This document shows, piece after piece, positions 22,166-32,597 of a stretch of 64,000 bases of DNA; position 1 is the first letter of the stretch; every line of letters starts with the position of its first letter. The DNA comes from Anarhynchus alexandrinus (lineage: Eukaryota > Chordata > Aves > Charadriiformes > Charadriidae), in NCBI GenBank assembly GCA_008711295.1, contig VUYV01000522.1:192327-256326 (forward strand). The letters are read 5' to 3'. Made by a program: the position numbers and the translations under genes. The notes beneath the pieces are model-generated. The model ran no database searches. It saw only the letters and a list, made by a program, of their open reading frames with translations, and was not told the DNA's origin.

Positions 22166-25100
22166 ACTTTCTTTCCCTCCTGTATCACCCTGAGCTTGGA
22201 GCCATCGCTCCTGCCATGTGTGGGGACCACGGAGGCAGTGGCAGTTCCCTCCTGCCACCCGTGCGCCCATGGAGCTCGCTGCCTTCTCCCAGGGCTGGCA
22301 GTGGAGGAGATGGGCTGGGACAGGACAGGGCAGTTGGCTCAGTTGTGGTCTCTGCTGGCTTGTTCCACTCGAAAGCTGAGGGTTTGGTGGAGACCTGAGT
22401 CACCTCCTGTGGCTGTGGTGGAAGTGAGTCACGGGCTGCACTCATTTCGGCAGCTCCCCTTGGTGGTGGGGACAATTTCAGTGCCTTTGCCCGTTAGCTT
22501 CCTCACTGCCCAGCGCATCAGCGGGAGGGTTTTTGTTCCTTTTGCTAGCTCATTTTCAGAGGAAGCTGCAATTTTTGGGCAATGGCTTAAAGTCTCAGGT
22601 TTAGTGTCTTTTCTGGTTGGGATGGAAAGCTGCTTTCTGCTGTCCCAAAAAGCAGCTCTGGCCACCAAGGAGTGGCGGCAGGAGCATCAAGGGCAGGTGG
22701 AGAGGAAGCAACTAAGACGTGCTGAAGGGTGGCTGTGCTGCAACAACGGGAGCGTCGTCTCGAGCAGAGGGTGGAAGGGGGCAGAGAGGATGTGTTGGGA
22801 AACATGACCTGATAGAAACCCCACCAAAGCCAGGCTGGCGGCGTGGTGGATCTGGCTGGGCAAGGTGCCGCTGGGGAGGAACAAGGCGTTGTGTTGGGCT
22901 GGCAGCCAAAGACTGGAGCGGGTGCTCTGGGGCAAGACGGAGCTTGCCTTGGCAAGGACGCGTATCTGGCGGGGGTACGGCAGCACTCAACGAGGCGAAC
23001 AGTAGAGGTCTGGAAGCTGCTTGCAGAAGGCTCGTGGGGTGGCAGCAGGGGGGAAAGCCAGGCAGCAAGCGGGCTGATGCACCTTGTGCTGCCTCTGCTG
23101 CTTGCAGGAACGCTTCTCCTGCCTGCCCTGCCCACTCCTCTCCTTCTTTCCAGGGAGACATAGACAGGGAAATCACCTGCTTGCTTTTTTTTTTTTTTAA
23201 TAGGGTTTCATCTTCCTTTAGCCTGGCTTTCCTAAGAAGTAAAGCTTCTACACTCCCGATTTTAATATCCTAACCTATTATTTGCAAGCAAATTTGATGC
23301 AGTGGCGTGGTGCGAACAAATGCTAAATCTCTACGAGTTTCATGAAGATTGGTAGAGGGAGACTTGCTTAACGCTGCTGTGGTAAGAGGACTAATCAGTC
23401 TCCTCTGTCGGACACAGAAGAGACGGTGGAGACCAGGCTCTACCAGTTCTGCCTGTGGCCGGCCTCATTTAAGAGCAACATTTCTGTTTGTTTACCCTGG
23501 AAAGGCGAGCGCAGGGGAAGGTGTGCTGGGCTCTGGCAGGCTCTTAGCCATGCTCAGAAACTTCTCGCCCGGGTATACGTTTGTGCTGAAGTTTAGAGCC
23601 GTGCCCTGCTCAAAACGGAGCCGGTCACAGCCCACGGGCAAAAGTCACCTGGTCCTGAACCCAGCAAGATGCTGGAGGGGAGCCTGAAAACCAGAGGGGA
23701 AAAAATGGGATGAAGAAATAGGGAATTCGGAGATGATGTGGCAATGGCTGAACTCATTACTTTCGATAAATGCTTCGCTTGGTGCAGCTTGCGCGTGTTT
23801 TGAAGGGTTACTCAGATGTGCTAAGGGTTGCTGACCTCTCTGCTTTTAGTAAAGGGTGGGAGATGCTAGGAGACTTCTCAGTCTCCTCTCTGCCTGGAAG
23901 ACCCTCTGGAGCTGGTGACTCAAGCCAGGAGAATGTGGACTCCAGACTGGCACCGTTCACAAGTGCAGACGTGCAGCAGTTGACCTGCTCTGAAGGATCG
24001 GCTTCCTAAAATGACTCACCCGGCTCTGTGAAATGAGCAGTACCAGCCCTGGGGTACCGCTTATGGTCTTTCACCTCAGTACCAGCTAAGATGTCCATAT
24101 GCAAGCTCTCAGACTTGTTGGCCATGCCTGAGAAATGAGGTCCTGGACTTCAAACCAGGACACTTTGCAAACAAAGTTTGGCCAAACCCAAGTTGGAGGG
24201 CATCTTGTCCTTTCCTTCCTCTCTGTAGGAAAGGGATAAATTACTCGCTGATATGTTAGGAATGCCACAATCACACCTGATGCCTCTTTTCCAGCTGTAC
24301 CAATTACACTCCACCCTGATGATGAGGTGTCACAAGGCAGGAATAATGACAGATGAGTGAGGGGAGGAGATCATGGCGAGGGGAGCATGAGAACTGTCCA
24401 AGGAATGAAGAGCTGGGAGAAGGCAATGAACAGGCTGCTCATGAGTTTTGAGATACAAACACAATTCAACCCTGGATAACACGGACCAGTAAAAGGGTCT
24501 AGCTGGATCTGGTCCTCTTCCTGCTGTGCGGCTTTACCCCCAGCACTTGCAGGCCTGGGACTGCGATCACAGGGCAGCCCAGCCACAAAGACCATCTCTG
24601 CCCCGGATTGCTTGAATGAAGAAATGCTTGCTGAAATTACAGTTGATGCACCCAACAAAAAGGACAAGTTTTTCTAGGTTTAGTTTTCATATAATACATG
24701 ACATGCTTATGGCCCTGGGTGGACTGTGGAGTCCTTTAAAGAGCTAAAGAAACCTTCACCTTGGTCTTGAGGAACACCTCCAGCTTAATGACGCTTGAGG
24801 AAAGGAAACTCACTTCCTCGCCTGCTGAGCGGCTGCTGCGGTGGAGGAAATGGCTCAGTCTCCAGGTTTTGCTTGATTACTGTTGGTAGGCACTCGGAAG
24901 CACCCAGGATGACGCCAACAGCCTCTTGAGCATCGGTAGATGGGTGTTTGAATGTCAAATGCGCTGGGATGGAGCACACTGTGTTGGCATAACCATAAGT
25001 GTTGGGGTTGTGAGGGGAAGCGCCAGCCAGGGCGGTGCAAGCGCGTAATGAGAAGTTATTTTTGTAACTGAGATGATGTGGGAGAGCACAACAATTTGTA

Positions 25101-26520
25101 AAGGACACTCTAGTCATGCGGTGTCAAAAGAACATCTAGTAACAATGAGCTGAGCTTATCTGGCTGTGCGAGGGCATACTTGGTCCTACAATAAACAGTA
25201 TTCCTCTGCTTATCGTCTTTGCTGGTTCCTCCTTAGTTGTCGTTTTTACGTTACTATAGGCTATCTTCACTAATGTTTGATTTATAGGTGTTTCCAAAGT
25301 CTAATACTGCAGATCTAATCTAACTCTCGGAAGAGTCTTATTACAACATAGTGGGTGATATACGTAGTTTCAGGCACGGTAATCCGGCGTGGTGTCTTGA
25401 GAATGATGTCTGTTGATTTACTTACTGGGGGAAAAAAAAACCCAAAACGGCTGACAAACTTTTCAGATTCATCAAGATTTATCACCTCGATCCAATAAGC
25501 TGCGATTAGTGCTACACTATAAGGACTTGTTTTATCTCTTTGCGAATACACACAGAGCACTAACACATAGAGATAGTTTATCTGATGTGCGTATGGAGGC
25601 AGAAAAATCCTTTCTAACAGAGGATGTTAAAGACCCAGCAAACAAAGTGCCATAATCCAATAAAAACGGCTTTCATTGAGCAGCTGTTCACGGATGCCTG
25701 GGCTGGTTCTCATAATTTTTCCAGCCTGCCCTGAGCTGGATTGTGCTCTTCTTGCAGCTGCAGCAAACTGCTGCATCAGCAAAAAAAGCAGGTCGTGACC
25801 AAGTGCCGCCGGGGGTACGGGGAGCCCTGGCTATGAGCACTGGGGCCGATGGGGCTGCTGGGCAAGAAATGTCAGACGATCTATCAATTACACCGCAGGC
25901 AGCTGCAGGAATAATTGGCGTATCCTTATTGCCCTCGTTTTTCTGTAACTTTTAAAAAGCTTTATCCATCCACTGCATCAGGTTGCTGCTAGTATTCAGA
26001 GATGTAACTCTGCTTCCAGGGAAAGCTGTTATGTGACGAAAACTTTTAATTATACAGAGTTTTACCCAGTCTTCAGCTGGATATTGTGCAACAAAACTCC
26101 CATTTCTCAGCATTGCTCTTCTCCTGGTGTTTTCTGCAACTTCTGTCTATTTGGCGTTTGCTCTTTCTTCGCCCTAAACGCTGTCTGCCATTTTATATCT
26201 CCTTAAAGGACATTTCTCAAGCTATGTTAAAATGATGCCTTTGAGCTTTTCTCAATACTTTTCTCAATATTCTCATAAAAATTTCAATCTAAAAGAGCAT
26301 TAAAAAAGAGGATAGAAAACCCAAAGGCAAAATCATAACTGAATTTAAGACAGGCTATGAAAGTAGTTATTTATATGTGGGAAGTAAAAAGGTTGAAGAT
26401 GATGAAACGGGTCTCTGTGAATGCAATTAATACTTGCATTGCACTTTTGCCATCATTATTGCAGTTAACATTAGGCAATAAAAATAAGAGCCATAATTAA
26501 CAGATGATTGAAAAGTATTT

Positions 26521-26526
26521 TTTATT
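26521..26526 (-). terminator. Poly(A) signal for the Cys/Pro/Thr-rich gene
   Basis: TTTATT on the plus strand reads AATAAA on the minus strand, about 110 bases past the stop at 26638-26640. Confidence 0.75.
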
Positions 26527-26637
26527 TAACGTGAGGCAATTTTCTCTCTTGTTACACATGAGAAACCAAGAGACTCACCAGAGGAGGTCTCGTTTATGCG
26601 GGGAAGCATCTTTACCGTCTGCCCACTGATGTCACTC

Positions 26638-27735
26638 TTATTTCTTGCCTCGCAGCCAGTTTTGACACCTGGAAAGGCACCGCTCCACGATGGCGGCGGT
26701 GCGGGTGTTCAGGCGGAAGGGTGCTCGTGGGGACGGGTGGGTGCCGGCGCCCTTGGCTGTGCCCTTGGTAGAGCTGGTGTCCGTGGGCCCTGCGGTGCCC
26801 TGGGGTGTGCATGTCCCTGTGGGTTCTGCAGCGCTCTGGGACACGCACGGCTCCGTACAGATCACACTTTGGGGTGTGCAAGGATCCGGGCACGTAACCG
26901 AGCACTGATCGGGGCAGGGATCCACAGTGATCACACCCGGAGCACAGCAGGGCTCCTCCGTGCAGGTCTCGAGCACCTCCAGGGTGCAGGGCTCCACGGA
27001 TGAGATGGGGTATTGCAAGGGGATAGTTTCCATGCAGGTCCCAACTGTCTCGGGGAGGCAAGGCTCCACTGGCGAGATGGCTTGCTGGAGGGGAAAGGTC
27101 TCCACACCCACCCCGTCTGTGACAAGGGGGCAGAGCTCCACCGTCGGGATCGTGTGCTGGAGGGGGAAGGTCTTCACACAGCTCTCGACTGTCTCGAGGG
27201 TGCAGGGATCCATTGCTGAGGTCGGGTGCTGCACAGTGAAGGTTTCCACGCAGGTCCCCGCTGTCTCAGGGGCGCAGGGCTCCACGGGCGAGATGGCATG
27301 CTGGAGGGGGAAGGTTTCCACGCAGGTCCCCGCTGTCTCAGGGGCGCAGGGCTCCACCACGGAGGCCGTGGGCTGGAAGGGGAAGCTGGTCCCTCCCTTG
27401 CTTTGAGGGGGGTCGCAGGGGATCGCTGCTGGGCACCCGCAGGCACCCACACATGGAGGTGCGCAGGAGTCCCCATCAGCTGCGTGCTCGGGCACGGGGA
27501 CAGCAGGAGGTGGGCAGATGAGCCCGACCTGAGGACAAGCATCCAGGCAGGTGGCTGCACCCTGACACGAGCAGGGGTCCACCTGGAAAGTCTGCTCAGG
27601 ACAGGGGTGGGTGTCCTGCACGGGGCAGGCAGCCGGGTCCACCACAGCACACTGCGATGGGCAGGCGTCGGCGTGCGCAGCCTCCCCCGTGCAGGCAGGA
27701 GGAGGCAGGCAGGGCACCTCGCACCGGGAAGACAT
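26638..27735 (-). CDS. Cys/Pro/Thr-rich EDC protein with 24-residue repeats
   Basis: A 365-residue protein in a single coding exon. The start MSSRCEVPCLPPPA is chosen because a TTCTTTCAG acceptor lies 21 bases upstream, at 27757-27758. The N-terminus resembles other EDC proteins (Cys-Leu-Pro-Pro-Pro). Residues from about 40 to 125 are Cys/Pro-rich. The middle has six 24-residue repeats of the form VEPC, six to seven residues, then TCVETFPLQ. A VDPC/PDPC segment and a Thr-rich stretch follow, and the tail is basic (RCQNWLRGKK). Cysteine is about 11% (39 residues), well below the other Cys genes here. No signal peptide or membrane segment is visible. It is probably a structural cornified-envelope protein crosslinked by disulfides. 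I cannot match it to a named avian EDC gene. It is divergent to EDDM, with 2.9 kb between the two TATA boxes. Confidence 0.8.
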   Translation of the reverse strand: MSSRCEVPCLPPPACTGEAAHADACPSQCAVVDPAACPVQDTHPCPEQTFQVDPCSCQGAATCLDACPQVGLICPPPAVPVPEHAADGDSCAPPCVGACGCPAAIPCDPPQSKGGTSFPFQPTASVVEPCAPETAGTCVETFPLQHAISPVEPCAPETAGTCVETFTVQHPTSAMDPCTLETVESCVKTFPLQHTIPTVELCPLVTDGVGVETFPLQQAISPVEPCLPETVGTCMETIPLQYPISSVEPCTLEVLETCTEEPCCAPGVITVDPCPDQCSVTCPDPCTPQSVICTEPCVSQSAAEPTGTCTPQGTAGPTDTSSTKGTAKGAGTHPSPRAPFRLNTRTAAIVERCLSRCQNWLRGKK

Positions 27736-28641
27736 CCCTCTGCGCTGCAGGCAAGCCTGAAAGAAAAAGAGCAATTTGGTGGCTGCTGACCCCAAAGCGG
27801 CACGTTCTTAGCTGGTGAATTCTTCAGCGAGATGCTTGCAGTTTGTGCCACGATTTGGTTATGAAATAAGGAACACAGAGAAATTTGCTGGGTGGATTTT
27901 TTTTTTTTTTTTTCCAAATTCTGCAACCGCTCCTTATGAAAAGAAGCTTGGTCATTTTGCTTTTCTGTATAAACTTCCAAAAGCAGCTTTTCTTATTATA
28001 AATCTGCTTTCAGCCAAACAATTTCACCCCAGCAGCATTTTCTTGTGCGGATAGCGGGGGATTTGAATAACGTTTTCAGCAGGTTTATAAACTTCAAGTT
28101 AATCCCCTCTCTTTTCCAGAAGTTTTCTTGTCCTGAAACTCCCTTGCAGGAGAATCCCCATCTGGCGGAGGTGCAGCTATCACTCTCCCACCTTTACCAC
28201 GGCTAAAAGCAGCAGCAGGCTAGACAGGTAAAAGAAAATCATAGTTGTTCGGGTTTACCGTGAGGCTCGGCGTTCTTACCTGGGACCTTGGCCGCTGCCG
28301 TATGCGATGCCGCAGTCACTTCGCCGCTGAGATGATATCTACATGCAGAGCAGTTTCGGCTCCCGCCTGCCGCGTAGACGCTCGGTGAGCCCGGCGATGT
28401 TTTAGGCCTCTAAATCCTAAGATTTTAGGATTTAGAACAGGAAACGTTTTGCAGGGCACCCACGGGAATGCCAGCGAAGTAAGCGCGAGGGAAGAAGGTC
28501 GTTACTCTTTCAAACCCTTATCACCAAGAGAGCCGCGAACAACTTCCCTGGCGCAGCTGGTAGCAGTAATCTATTTCAGCAAATAGCAGAAAACTAACGC
28601 CGGTAATAGGCTCAGATCCGTACAGTCCCGAAGATACTTAC

Positions 28642-28803
28642 CCGGCTCAGTATCGGCAAATAAAGGCGGTGAGCAGACACGGCAACTTTAACCCGGGATC
28701 TGCCTTGTATATTCAAGAGCCTGGCCTCCAGAGATGAGGTGCCCCAGGCAAAGAGACAAGCTCTATCCTTTACTAACCCGGACCTGCTCCGCCTCTGCTC
28801 TGT
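28642..28803 (-). promoter_or_regulatory. Promoter and exon 1 of the Cys/Pro/Thr-rich gene
   Basis: On the minus strand: the upstream element GGCGGAGCAGGTCC (plus 28790-28803), a weak TATA box TATACAA (28705-28711), then a noncoding exon 1 ending at the GTAAGT donor (intron from 28641). The intron of about 885 bases runs to the acceptor at 27757. The upstream element resembles the one found before EDDM. Confidence 0.6.
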
Positions 28804-29984
28804 GATGGATTATTTGCCTAATTATTTTTCATGGAAACCGGCTATTTCCGCGGCTGTAGCATAACCTCAAGTGAGCAAAGATGGCTTGCGAATTCACGTG
28901 GCCTTTCAGTGGGGCTGACGTCAGAGAAGAATTTGGGAAATGAATGGACTCTCGGGTTGCTCTCAAATAGGCAGCCAGTCATGGCTCAGTTTTTCTGTGA
29001 CGGTAAAACATCCTCCAGCCCCACACATCATGCGGGCCATTAGAGACGGGATGGGATGTGGGATCTGGGGGATTCTTTTATTTTTAACCGCATCTGACCT
29101 CTTTCTGTCACCGCCGCTGTCCTGTTCAGGTGTGGTGCCGCTGGTGGTAGTGTCCTGACGTGCTTCTGGAAACTCTTATATCATCGCTAGTCTCGTGATG
29201 TTTTGCATTTTCTCCTAAAGCTCTGACTCAAATAACACAACACTACTCCATCGCCACGACGTTGCCTTTACCCTCACGCAGTTACGCCCCTGAGGAGCAG
29301 ACGGGGGATAGGACCCTTTTCCCTTCAGCCCACCGCTTTACCAAAATCAGCTGAATTATACTAAAGGGCTAATTCAAATCACTGTGGTCAGCAGCGAACG
29401 GGCAACCCGAGTGGTCACGCAAGCCAAATTTATTTATTTTAACTTAAATAACCAAAAGCTATGGCATTGGACACCGCTGTGCTCAGCAGCATGGATGTGC
29501 GCGTTTAAAGGGAGAATAGTGCTCAGACACAAGAACGCCCCTTCTTCTCCGGATCATATGTGCCCTCATCCCTTCATGGAAGAAATACAGGTTCAATGTT
29601 TGTGTCACCAGGTGACTTAAGGCTAGTTCGGAGTGAGCAGAGAAGGGAGTTTCAGAGTCTTTGATCTCTCACAGACAATGCGCTTGTTGGCTCTCCATTC
29701 TCTCTTACAGTGACGGATTTTCGGACAAGAACATCTTTACTTGGCTGTGATTGTGTCAGGCAGAAAGCAGCGACTCTGTGCTGCGGCAGCCACGCGCAGT
29801 TCGCTGTCTTTGGTGAATGGCGTATCTCAGTCCCGGCTTAGTCCTCTGTGTGATAGAAATGTACACAGCAACCCAAAAAGGGCCACTACCCCGACACTGC
29901 AGTCAGAGCAACAAACACGGAGGGTTCATCACCCTGGAGTGTCACTGCATAGACATGGTCCACCACAAGAGGTGTCCTGGAAGG

Positions 29985-30206
29985 AGTCTAAGTGATGTTG
30001 AAGATCTTAACACAGTGTGAAGCCTTCCCTGGCTGCCCAGCTGCTGGGAAGTTGTAGATGCCCCATCCCTGAAGGTGTTCAAGGCCAGGTTGGATGGGGC
30101 TTTGAGCAACCTGGTCTAGTAGAAGGTGTCCCTGCCCATAGAGGGAGGTTGGAACTAGATGAGCTTTAAAGTCCCTTCCAACTCTAACCATTCTATGATT
30201 CTATGA
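29985..30206 (+). mobile_element. CR1 LINE fragment
   Basis: It ends in CCATTCTATGATTCTATGA, the plus-oriented CR1 3' terminus, preceded by the usual GTGTTCAAGGCCAGGTTGGA segment. The left boundary is approximate. Confidence 0.9.
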
Positions 30207-30289
30207 GATTTTGGTTATGCTGGTGGACTGCATTTGATTGAGGATTAGAGATGTTATGAAGTTGCCCAGAAGACTCAGGTGGTCCCATG

Positions 30290-30620
30290 TACTGGGCTGC
30301 ACTCTCCAGTGTACACAGCAGTTACAGGGGAGTGAGTGCTTCCCTCTGTCTGGCACATGTGAGACCACATCTGGATGCTGTGTCTAATTTGGGGCCCACA
30401 GTGCGAGACGGTCTCCAACAAACTGAAGTGAGTCCAGTGGAGACCACCAAGATGGTCCAGGGGCCTTGAGGAGATGACAGATGGGGAGAGGCTGAAGGAC
30501 CTGCTCACCCTGGAAAGGAAAAGACTTAGGGGACATCCTGGGGCCTCTTTCAGCTATCTAAAAAGCATTAATGGAGAGGGTCTTCTTAGAGGTGCCTGGA
30601 GAAAGGGTGAGAAGCAACAC
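30290..30620 (+). mobile_element. CR1 LINE internal fragment
   Basis: It contains GAGACCACATCTGGATGCTG and GGAGAGGCTGAAGGACCTG, characteristic of the CR1 region upstream of the 3' end. It is plus-oriented and truncated at both ends. Confidence 0.8.
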
Positions 30621-30749
30621 CTGCAAGTTACAACAATGGAAATTCTGACCAGATTATTGGGAATAAAATGTGCAGTAGGAGGGATATTGCGTGCTGGCAG
30701 GAGCAAGCAAATGTGCACAGTAGGGCAAAACAAAGCCACGTACAAAGTT

Positions 30750-31210
30750 AGAATCACAGAATGGTAGGGATTGGAAGGGACCTCTGGAGATCATCTCCTC
30801 CAACACCCCTGCCAGAGCAGGGGCACCTCCAGCAGTGGCACAGGACGGTGTCCAGGCGGGTTTGGAATGGCTCCAGAGGGGGAGACTCCCCCACCTCTCT
30901 GGGCAGCCTGTGCCAGTGCTCTGCCACCCGCACAGAAAAGAAGTTCCTCCTCATGTTTAGATGGAACTTCCTATGGTCAAGTTTGTGCCTGTTCCCTCTT
31001 GTCCTGTCACTGGGCACCACTGAAAACAGACTGTTCCCATCCCCCTGGCACCCTCCCTTTGGGGATTTATAAGCATTGATGAGATCCCCCCTCAGTCTTC
31101 TCTTCTCCAGACTNAGCAGTTCCCTGTCCTTCTGGAACTGGGGAGCCCAAAACTGGACATGGTACTCCAGATGCGGTCTCACCAGGGCAGAGCAGAGGGG
31201 GAGGATGACC
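30750..31210 (-). mobile_element. CR1 LINE fragment, opposite orientation
   Basis: It starts GAATCACAGAATGGTAGGG and follows the CR1 order on the minus strand. An N at 31114 lies inside it. Three CR1 pieces thus pack 29.98-31.21 kb, ending about 270 bases before the EDDM upstream element. Confidence 0.9.
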
Positions 31211-31482
31211 ATCTCTAATCCCGGTCTCTAATCCTGGACTCTATGGCTGTCTCAGGGGACGGTGCGAGAAAACGTAACAAATTAACTTTTATCAAAACAA
31301 AGTTTAATCCCGAGGGGGATTGTTTCCAGGATGTATCATCACTTCTTTGTTCCCCATCCCCCATAGGAAATACGTGGATCAGGAATTCAAGCTTGCAGGC
31401 AGCAGTCATAGTGCCGCATGTACCACCTCAGTGGCCAGGTTTCATTAAAATTATAATGTAACCAAGTAATTTAAGGATTGGA

Positions 31483-31638
31483 GGTGGAGCAGGTCTGGAT
31501 TATTATAAATTTTATTTCCATACCCCTGAGGTGTCTCACTTCCGGGGACACGGACACTGAAATCATATAAAAGGATTCATATTGTAGTGTTTCTCAAGCC
31601 ATTTTGGTTTCATTTGCTAGTTGCTGGTGGTGAATTGG
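31483..31638 (+). promoter_or_regulatory. EDDM: EDDM promoter and noncoding exon 1
   Basis: The upstream element GGTGGAGCAGGTCTGG starts at 31483, 82 bases before the TATA box CATATAAAAGG (31566-31572). Exon 1 runs from about 31597 to 31638 and ends at the donor GTAAGT. The intron of 939 bases ends at CTTTCAG (to 32577). The region from CCATACCCCTG to the intron start aligns with the promoter of the gene at 41.7 kb. Confidence 0.8.
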
Positions 31639-32597
31639 GTAAGTCTCTCTTGGCTTACTGGGGAGTAATGGAGTGGCTGGGGTTATTTAATTTTAAATAT
31701 TATCTGCAGAAGCAAGTTAGAAGTGCTTCTGCTTAGTGAGATTTGTGTATGGTACTTATCAAGCAGCTGAGGTAAGGGTAAATATTCATTCCATCTTCTA
31801 CCAGTCTTTATTTGCTGTGTGTTTTGCAATTGCTGTGTTTTCTCCATCAAGATGCATCTCAGGGTAGTTGAGAGTGGACTAACCTTGGTCTTTCCCCAAT
31901 GACATTGCTACTCTGTTTTAACCAGGAAATTATTGGGTTTGAGAGAGATCAAAAGGCAAGGCTAGGACTTCAAAGGAGAAAAGTGGGAGGGAAGATAAGA
32001 ACTGGAGTCTCGCAGGCTGCAAGGGTAAGCAATGCCTGGAAGGAAGTCTGGATGAGAAGAGCTAGGAGGACTTCTGCGGGAGAGGTGGGGAAGCAGCTGC
32101 ACTGTGAGCGTCAGATCCTTTCCTTGTGGAAGTTCTCCGGCACGAAGGCTCCACTCATGTCTTCTAGCCGAGGACCTGTGTGTGGACAGGGAACTATCAG
32201 AAGCCTAGTTGTCTTCTTTTTGGGTGGAAATAGGAAGTAATGTCAACGAGTTAATCCCAAACCAAGGGGGGCTGTGGACAGGTGGGGGCTGTCATGACTT
32301 CAGACCCTGCAATATAATCTAGCTGAGCCCAAATAACACCACTTTACTTTCCTGTTTTGAGAAGAACTTGTTTGAAATGTTTGTGCAGCCAGTAGCTACA
32401 AACTTGTCTAAAATGCTCTCGTGGAGTTAGTTCCTTGCTATGGATTTCAGGCTGTTTTCCCAGTCTGTTGTTCAGTATTCTGCTGGAAAAACTATAGTTT
32501 AACTCAGTGTATGAAATAGCCTTGTGAGAACTGAACGTCTCTGTTTTCCACAAAGTATATTCCTTTCCTGCTTTCAGACGTTACCCCTCCCTCAAAG

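Larger units (their letters stand above)
16084..26520. other. Gene-free stretch between the fused-type genes and the Cys-rich genes
   Basis: About 10 kb with no supported coding exon. It holds two CR1 copies (19.0 and 21.7 kb), a block of alternating CACGTG-like purine-pyrimidine sequence near 21.43-21.52 kb, and an AT-rich block at 20.2-20.75 kb with many TAATTA/TAATTG-type motifs. Its length and position, dividing two gene classes, would suit regulatory DNA, but that is inference. Confidence 0.6.

Noticed and set aside
27736..27795. Upstream extension of the Cys/Pro/Thr-rich protein (MGSAATKLLFFF)
   Set aside because: Again it is a translated polypyrimidine tract before an acceptor. The ATG at 27735 follows the splice site as in sister genes.
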